Assembly (NCBI GenBank): GCA_022575985.1
Contig: JAKSXM010000014.1
Span: 20,460,001 to 20,524,000 of the forward strand
DNA: 64,000 nt
Direction of reading: 5' to 3'
Source: Anagrus nilaparvatae
Lineage: Eukaryota > Arthropoda > Insecta > Hymenoptera > Mymaridae
Position 1 is the first letter of the stretch, and every line of letters starts with the position of its first letter. The position numbers and the translations under genes are program-made. This document shows, one piece after another, positions 56,873 through 64,000 of the stretch. Under the pieces are notes generated by a model, which searched no databases, was not told the DNA's origin, and saw only the letters and a program-made list of their open reading frames with translations.

Positions 56873-58458
56873 GTAAGTTAAAAAATTATAAATACATTTT
56901 TTTATTGATCGAGCAAATATTAAAAATAATTTTATTGCATAAAAAAAAATAATAAAAGAAAGAGTTTCTCCAATTCTTTAGAGCTCAATCGATTTATGGG
57001 AATTTCGGACAGGATGTGAATGTAGTAAAAATTCGTATACCTATTTATATACATTATATGTACATAGTTTTATATAATATGAGATAAGTGAGAGTAATAT
57101 ACGAGTAATTGAATAGCTGAGTTAAGCTCTGCAAATAAAAGATCAGAAATGTCAAAGCAATTTATAATATTCATTCTTGTTGTTATTATTTGAGTAATAA
57201 TAGAACTTTAACTACATAGTATTATTGCATTTATTATAAAAATTCAGAGAGTAACAAAATGATGCCAAAAATCATATGGGGCTATGTGTTATTGATTCCA
57301 TATACTAAACAACATTTAATTACTTCAATATGTATAGTAGTTAAAAATTGCTTATATTTTTTACCGGCTGAAGTTAGTCGTCATTTACCAAAAAATAAGA
57401 TTTCTAAAATTATAGCACATTTACTCACTCCTAAAAGTTGTCACCGAAGGATAATAAAAAAGATTGTTGCTCATGGGACCGAATATTCGCTCGTTTTTTA
57501 TAGCAAGACTTAAGAGTATTAAACGGAAATACTATATTTTGGGTAATGACTGCTAATTTCAACTTTTTATCAAAAATTTAGTAATATTTCTTTAAGAACC
57601 AGGCTAATACATACGTATAAAATATATAATCAATTGGTATAACCATTCTACAAAATAACAAGAAGTAGCAAAGTCAATTAAAATTTACACAATATTATTA
57701 TAGTAGTACACATACCTCTATTGCATATAAGTACAGTTATAATATAACTTTATAGATTCTATTTAATTAGTCACCTTGCACTCAAACTCTAATTTAAATA
57801 TATAAAGTTAATTAGACTTAATTATTTTTTTTGCTTATATTTCAATGGCTGTACAGCAATAACAAAATAAAATTGAATTAACGTTAAAAAGAAATGAATG
57901 GTATAGATAATGTGCGTAAAATATTCAAATTAAATTACATTTTATTAGCTTCGAAATTAAAGACTGAATACCTGGTAAAATACTCTCAAAAATACTTAAC
58001 AATCCTTTCTATGGTTAAAAAAAATTTAAATGGAATTTCATAATTAAGTCATATAATATTTTTATAATAACGTATAAGATTGTTTGTATTTACAATCAAA
58101 ATAATTTTACAGTGTATTTCGAAAACCATAGTCGAATAAAACGATTCTGAATATTAAAAACTATTGTGTACCCCAACCGGAGGAAGTTTTTATTGGGGTA
58201 CAAAAGACTATTTTGAAACTAGAAAAACTACAGGTTTTTTAGTTTTTAATGAAAATTTGGGAGTAATTTGATTGTCTTTGCAATATATATAAAGGGGGTG
58301 GGTAAACTACGGCAAGTGTATGCCCTCCATAGCTATCTTTTAAGATCTATCTACCCCTTTTTCGAAAGTAAGTACAAATTGAGGGTGAAGCTTTATACTT
58401 CTTGCTCACAAATTTTTAGCCAAATCCCAAAATCCGTTTTTTTTTTATTTCTTATTCG
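56873..58458. other. Presumed first intron, left part
   Basis: AT-rich, with a chance frame at 57259-57513 that has no family signal. No exon or repeat ends recognised until 58459. Confidence 0.4.
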
Positions 58459-59753
58459 TCCAGTCAAATCACGGGAGGGGGGTTTGTATAGTTACCGCCG
58501 GATTTGATCTACTATAGGTTTTTTGAGTCGCTGATCACGAACTTTGGGGTATTTTCTATGATCCATTGGGACGTCACCCTTAAATTAGCAAAAACTACCC
58601 CTAAAAAGGGGTATTTTTGATGTAATCGGACTTTCAGTGTCCAGATTTGATACATATGGGTTGAATTTCTGGGTCCTGTCTATTAAAAATACCCTTCACC
58701 CTTAAATTAGCAAAAACTACCTCTAAAAGGGATATTTTTGATGTTTCACATTTTTACAAATTTAAGGGTGAAGTGACAATCTTTAGTAGACAGTACGCTG
58801 AAATTCATGATCAGCAACAAAAAAACCCATGTGGCCCAAATCTGGACACTGAAAGCTCTGAAATAGCAAAAATACCCCTTTTAGGGATAGTTTTTTCTAA
58901 TTGAAAGGTAAAATATTAATTTTAGGGGTGTGCGGTTACCCGACCCGAAGCTTCGGGCGGTCTTCGATTTTTTCGGGTCGGGTCGGGTCGGTCTTCGGTT
59001 ATACCCGAAAAGCTTCAGGGGTCTGAAGGTACAGTTTTTAGGTCTGAAATTTCCCTGGCATTACGATCCTATCATCCTTTTTGCAAAAAATTTCCATTTG
59101 CTCTTAAAAATGAGAATAAAAGGGTAAAAAAAGGACTTATAGTTTTTATATAATTTTTATTAATTTTAAGTTATTATTTATTTTTTTATGTATAAAATAA
59201 ATAAATATATTTGCATTTTTTTAAAATTAATAGGTACTTAGTATGCTATTTTGTTTAATGATAAAAAATAATAAAACCTATTCCCAAATTAATAAAAATT
59301 ATCCTTTTTTTTAACAAAACCTTTTTTTACCCTTTTATTCTCATTTTTAAGAGCAAATGGAAATTTTTCGCAAAAAGGATGATAGGATCCTAATGCCAGA
59401 GAAATTTCCCACCTAAAAACTGTACCTTCAGACCCCTGAAGCTTTTCGGGTATAACCGAAGACCGACCCGACCCGACCCGAAAAAAATAAGATCGGTCTT
59501 TCGGGCGGGTACCCGAATATTCGGGTAACCGCACACCCCTAATTAATTTTTCAAAAAAAAGTCCCCGAAATTCTTGATCAGCGACCCGAAAAACCAATAT
59601 CTGGTCACTCAAAATACGAATAAATAAAAAATACCCCTTTTTTGGGGTTGTTTTTGCAAATTTAAGGGTGTTCCGCACATTTCTTATAGAAAAGACCCCG
59701 ACCAAATCTGGTGGTGGCCTCAAACTATAAACAAAACTCTGATTTGACTGGAG
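58459..59753. mobile_element. Mariner-like fold-back element (family F) carrying a nested hAT-like MITE
   Basis: The left end is TCCAGTCAAATCACGGG, the right end GATTTGACTGGAGTATA. Landmarks gagtcgctgatcacgaactt, attagcaaaaactacccc and their mirror images fill both arms. The nested element occupies 58923-59541; excising it with one copy of its 8 bp duplication leaves aaatattaatttttcaaaaa, which matches the uninterrupted sequence at 16343-16362. Confidence 0.75.
58923..59541. mobile_element. hAT-like palindromic MITE, 619 bp, with ATTAATTT target duplication
   Basis: It starts TAGGGGTGTGCGGTTACCCG and ends GGGTAACCGCACACCCCTA. The arms pair for about 200 bp through cgggtcgggtcgggtcggtc, gcttcaggggtctgaaggta and aatttccatttgctcttaa. 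The 8 bp direct repeat ATTAATTT lies on both sides (58915-58922, 59542-59549). An 8 bp duplication with TAGGGGTG-type ends is the hAT pattern. The frame at 59289-59723 is a shadow. No transposase. Confidence 0.85.
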
Positions 59754-59817
59754 TATATACCGTAGTTTCTCTAATCTTTTAAAATAATTTTAATCCCCCA
59801 TAAATTCCGTTAGAGTG

Positions 59818-59965
59818 GGCAGGTACGCAGCCAGGATTTTTTTTCGGAGAGGGCTTCGGGGGAGGGGGAGTCTTATATAAAATTTCCCTCTTCCAACTAC
59901 ATTTTCCACACATTTTTGAAAATAAAAATTAAAAAAAATTGAGCCCCCTCCCTACGTGTCTAAGT
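59818..59965. repeat. Repeat fragment with 'acgcagccaggattttttt' motif
   Basis: caggtacgcagccaggattt, a G-rich block and, at the other end, gccccctccctacgtgtc. The ends are loosely complementary, as in a short MITE. Low confidence. Confidence 0.3.
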
Positions 59966-62394
59966 GGACAATAAATTCTAAAAATTTACGGGCATTAATT
60001 TGTAACTAAAAGATGCTAAAAAATTTTTATATATCTGCTCTATTCGGTCATTACTCGGGTCATTATTTATGTTTCTGACATATTATTCCATATATGGAAC
60101 ATATAACATCATTAATTTTTATCATAATTTCGTTACTTATAATACATAAATTTTACTAAATTGAAAATTAGTTTAGTCCTTTGTTATTTAAAACTGTTTT
60201 TCCAGTATTGATATGAATTTTTTTTAAAATCATATACAGGCGATGAAAGAATGATTATATATTTTTTAATTAATTTAAATTATTTCATATACTTAAAAAT
60301 GGGATAAATTAGCATCATCCAAATAAAAAATAAAAGTTACATAATAAACGCATAAAGATTATTATACATAAACATGTATATAACAAATAATAATCAGCGC
60401 GTGGTTGCACTGACTGCCGTATTAAAGGTCAAGGTAATTTGAGTTGCAGCTGTTTATATCAAGGATATTTATGCTCTATTACCCCATATTATATGTAAAT
60501 TATTGTTACCATTTTTTTTAAGAATCAGTTATTATAGTTTTTTTATTTTTATTTTCTTTAGAAATTTTTAAATGTGCTGCAGTACCTGCTGTTTAATTGT
60601 TGATAATAATTTTTTTTATAAATTGATTCAAAGGTCATCACGTTTCAATAACGTTCTGTATTTAATTCGAGATTTAATACAAATACATAAATTCTTTTAG
60701 TTTTTAAGTTATTAAACCTTTTATTTTCATAAGTGTGTACTTAAACTTTTAATAACATAATATTGTTAAAATTTAATTAAATATTGATACGCTTCCGCAT
60801 TTTTTTGTGTAGGTATCGTTTTTATAAGGTGTAAATTGTTTGATTAATTTAAAATGCTTTTCAATAATCTTCTTAATAAACTTTATTTCGTAATTAACGG
60901 TAAAAATCGATTTTTTATTAATTTATGTAACTGATTGAAAATTTTATGCTTATGATTATTATTTTCTGTTAATATCTTTAATTAACCGATTAGAAATTTA
61001 TTTTTCGGCGTAGAAATAAATAAATCATGTCACGAAATTCAGTTTTAAATAAAAATCAATGCATTTAAATTTTACAGTAGTAAAGGACGGTTAATACGTT
61101 CCGTCTAAGTTAGGAAAAAGTCCTTTACTGTCCTTGCTGTTCAAAAGTTTATTTTTACAGAATTCTAAGGTTTATGGGAACGAAAGTATCTATTATTGGG
61201 TTCGGTATAGTATCAGTATTTTACTTTATTTTATACTATTCATGACCAGAAAATTAAAGAATGGCCCAAATCGCACTTAAATTATCATATGATGAAAACT
61301 GCGATTTGTGCCATTCTTTTTATGGTCAAGGGTTGAATATGATTTTTCTGCGTCAGTGGCAAAAAAAAAACGTCTTTGCTAAATGGATGCAAATCAAAAA
61401 AATATGTGTTTTTGACCACTGACAAGAAATATGAAGAATGGTCCAGATAACATGGTAGTAAGGGCGGGTTTGCTGGGCTGAAAATAGATCATTAACTAAG
61501 CGTATTATTAATATATTTTTAATTTATAAACACGTACCGAGCATGTATCCAACATGTACCATAATAATTCAATGATAATAATTTATATAATTTTGGTATA
61601 ATTGTCATATGCTAGTCAATAATCTGTTTCGAATAATTAATCATCAATAATCAAAATAAGTTGATTGTTTTTAAAATTTTTTAAAAATTCATAATGAAGC
61701 AAATTTAAATTAGCAAACTGCTTAAGCTTTTGCAGAAATCTGGGTATAAAAAGTATTTTATGCAGAACTATATACAGAGAATTCGTAAGAGCTTAATTGT
61801 ATGTTTAGAAGCTTTAAAAGTTGAATGTCTTAGAATTATTTTTATAATGTCAATAAAAGAAATAATTTTCCACCCATCTGAGCATAAAACTATCGTGCGT
61901 AAGAATTGACGCAAACTCTACACGAAACATATACATATATATGGCTTATTATCATTTTTTTTTGTATTATTGACGTACGTGATTTATTTTCTTAATGTTC
62001 GTTTCCCCGTATTTTTGTCTGAATAGAACCGTATTAATTTTCTATTTATTTTTTTTGAAAGATGTATCTCAAAGAGATTCTGATCATCGTTTACTAACGA
62101 ATTTTATCATAATTTAATATTCAAACTACTAAATAGATTAAAAAGCAGCCAAAGCGCCTTTAACGTACCCTGTCGTAAATGATATTCATACATACTACTT
62201 TTTCTGATCAATTCTCATATATACTTATATTAATTAATTAAAAAAAATTTAATTGTAATTAAATTTATATATTGTTTTCAGGGCTAGTTATAGAGTTGAA
62301 GGGTATAATTATTTTTATCTTTAAAAAAGTGAGTTTTTCGCGTTTTAATTAATTACGTCTAAAAAATCATCTATTTTATTTAAATTATTTATGG
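59966..62394. other. Presumed intron, no gene found
   Basis: AT-rich. An imperfect hairpin at 61244-61327 and a smaller one near 61075-61140 (acagtagtaaaggac / gtcctttactgt) are the only structures I can point to. Confidence 0.45.
61244..61327. other. 84 bp imperfect hairpin
   Basis: GACCAGAAAATTAAAGAATG plus GCCCAAATCGCA pairs with TGCGATTTGTGCCATTC plus TTTTTATGGTC around a ~24 base loop. About 27 base pairs with two small bulges is in the size range of a miRNA precursor, but a mini-MITE is equally possible. A third partial copy of the arm (gaagaatggtccagat) is at about 61432-61447. Confidence 0.35.
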
Positions 62395-63298
62395 CTAGGA
62401 GATGGTTATGATCAACTTTACGTTATCTAGCTGCATCGAATGCGACCATATGGTTCTCAAAGAGAACGGTTGCGTCGATGATCATGGTCTTGCGCTTGAG
62501 ATCGTAACGTATGAAAATGTCAGGACGTAGTAGGGCCAAATTGCCGAATTCTCCTGGTACAGTCCGGTTTGTGGTCTGTCCCTATCGTAAATAGTGATTT
62601 GAAAACTTTCACTTGCTTGTTATTTTGAAAACCTTACCTTGGTCCTTTTTAGCGAGCAGCAATTTTAAATTATTACCGGTAAGAGCTGCTTGCATTCTAC
62701 GTATTATCTGTGATCTGGGCTGTGGAAGCACAACTACTGTCCTGTCTCCTGTCATGTTGCACTCTAATGAGTATTCGTGGCGGTGTACATTCCAGTGCCA
62801 TTTCAATCCAAGTCGAGTAATTTTCCTACGGGCATAACCTGGACCAGAATGAATCTGTCTGTGTTCCTACAATCATATCATAATCAAGGCTGCCTGACAG
62901 AAATCTTGCGCAATCTACCTCAGAAGCCTCTTTTTTCATCCTAATAGAGGTGACCTCTCTGAATAGGTTAAAATTTTGAATGCATGTGCGACGGTCAACA
63001 TATCGACCATGTCGGCTAGGGGATGCAGGTATTCTCCACCCCAGTTCGGGGGAAGAAAGATCACCTTCGCACTAGCTCTTGAGGAAGGCTCATCTAATTT
63101 TTGCCATCTTTTTAATTTCTTTATCGGCTTCTTAAGATATTTTTTTTCTATGTTGGCACCTTGTAGTAAAATATCTAATCGCGGTAATATAAAAGTTGAT
63201 ATAGCGCTGAACTTCTGCCAAGGGGCCAACAAAGAGTCATTGATTTTAGCAAGGTCCTGCCTGACAATCACGATGGATGACACAGGAGTTTGTTTCAT
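62395..63298 (-). pseudogene. R2-type non-LTR retrotransposon fragment (post-RT and restriction-like endonuclease region)
   Basis: Minus-strand pieces in order. 63298-62936 shows SSRASAKVIFLPPNWGGEYL followed by PLADMVDMLTVAHAFKILT, the GG-L-PL post-RT block. Next come NMTGDRTVVVLPQPRS and LLAKKDQGKVFK (62806-62609). Last, LRPDIFIRYDLKRKTMIIDA followed by T-x-x-FENHMVAFDAAR (about 62550-62410), a PD...D-type endonuclease strand. The zinc-finger segment that normally separates the last two pieces is missing, and frames change between pieces, so it is dead. The family level (RLE-bearing, R2/R4-like) is clearer than the clade. Confidence 0.65.
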
Positions 63299-64000
63299 AA
63301 CTTAATACTACAATTCTTACTACAACTCTACTGTACCCCAAAGATTCCCGGTATGTAGCACTTGAATTAGAAATAAAAAACTTGGCAAGCTTTTAAAAAA
63401 GGAAGTTTTTTACCTATACTTTGATGTATTTCAGTTTAAATCCTGTTACATGTAGACCACATAGATAGATTATCAAAAAAAAGTTTAAAGTGGTCTTAAT
63501 GAAGACTAATTATAAAAAATTAATTTTATTTTATGTTAATTAAGTACAAATCTTTAAATTTGTATAAAAATTGATAATAACCCATATATACATATGTATT
63601 ATACATTTTTGCGTGATTCTGAGTATTATAAGTGCTCAGTAAAGCTTAGCCGTGTCGAAAACTTTACGCTCTTAATACTTAATAATAATACTTTTCTCAA
63701 AATTTGTTCTTCACTGCGTTTAGTAATTTTTTTAAAATTATTTAAATTATTATTTTAAAATGCAAACTATTGTTGTAATTATAACGAAATATTGAGCACA
63801 TTAAACTTTGGGAGCGTCTAACTAGTACGTCTACCCGACGCACAGTGTGCCGATTCAATCAGAAATATTCTCACTGCCCCAAAATTTTGCACATATTTTT
63901 ATGTACATGAAATATCTAATTAAGCTAATTATTAAAAATTCTTGCTTCATTATTGTAACTAAAGTAAGTCTCTGCAAAAATTACGGCAGTGTTTTGAATA
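63299..64000. other. Non-coding right edge
   Basis: AT-rich, with a small GC-richer patch at about 63810-63860 (gcgtctaactagtacgtcta, cccgacgcacagtgtgccg). I see no exon that could follow the one at 56720. Confidence 0.4.

Noticed and set aside
57259..57513. 84-codon ORF
   Set aside because: No family motif, no splice context, and inside a presumed intron.
59289..59723. 144-codon minus-strand ORF
   Set aside because: It spans the right arm of the hAT-like MITE and family F; the Arg/Gly-rich part is the inverted-repeat sequence.
1..64000. Integrated virus or viral segment
   Set aside because: No capsid, polymerase, helicase or integrase signature of viral type; all reverse transcriptase fragments belong to non-LTR retrotransposons.
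1..64000. tRNA or rRNA genes
   Set aside because: I saw no A-box/B-box pair with a cloverleaf and no conserved rRNA stretch by eye; a covariance-model scan could still find one.

Overview
This window is AT-rich animal nuclear DNA, most likely from an insect. It has multi-exon genes with short GT-AG introns, animal-specific proteins (lamin B receptor, cyclin K, an HSF2BP relative), R1-clade and Jockey/CR1-like non-LTR retrotransposons, and very many palindromic (fold-back) DNA elements. No bacterial or viral gene organisation is visible. I cannot fix the species; an AT-rich hymenopteran or hemipteran would fit.

Layout. 1-24 kb is mostly repeats: two small predicted genes of unknown function (about 1.6-2.1 kb and 5.3-5.6 kb), then a dense patchwork of nested fold-back elements. 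The largest is a 3.6 kb palindrome (20.2-23.8 kb) whose arms carry a ~466 bp tandem higher-order repeat and a (CA)n tract near the centre. 24.3-42.7 kb is the gene core: cyclin K, a PSMG1-like proteasome assembly chaperone and the lamin B receptor, all on the minus strand, followed by a divergent plus-strand HSF2BP (MEILB2)-like gene with a 5.2 kb last intron full of repeats. I traced the exons of all four by hand; each joins in one open frame across canonical splice sites (376, 236, 646 and 316 aa).

45.4-55.3 kb is a retrotransposon nest. An R1-clade copy is split into a minus-strand 3' half and a plus-strand 5' half, as expected of a 5'-inverted (twin-primed) insertion. A younger 3.5 kb R1-clade copy landed inside it on the minus strand, with a 16 bp target duplication, an ORF1/ORF2 TAATG stop-start overlap, a terminal stem-loop and a 1,031-codon ORF2 frame broken only by nonsense codons. 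Next to it, a Jockey/CR1-like element with a TAA-repeat tail is inserted in a Harbinger-like palindromic element. At 56.1-56.9 kb a GC-rich stretch precedes a plausible first coding exon of an unrecognised gene, whose first intron may run to the end of the window. That interval also holds a mariner-like fold-back element with a hAT-like MITE nested in it and, near 62.4-63.3 kb, a broken R2-type retrotransposon fragment.

The four recognised genes have separate nuclear or cytosolic roles (CDK12/13 transcription, proteasome assembly, nuclear envelope, meiotic recombination), and I see no pathway linking them. The main novelty is structural: at least six palindromic element families nested in one another, several with intact target-site duplications that let the insertion order be read directly.
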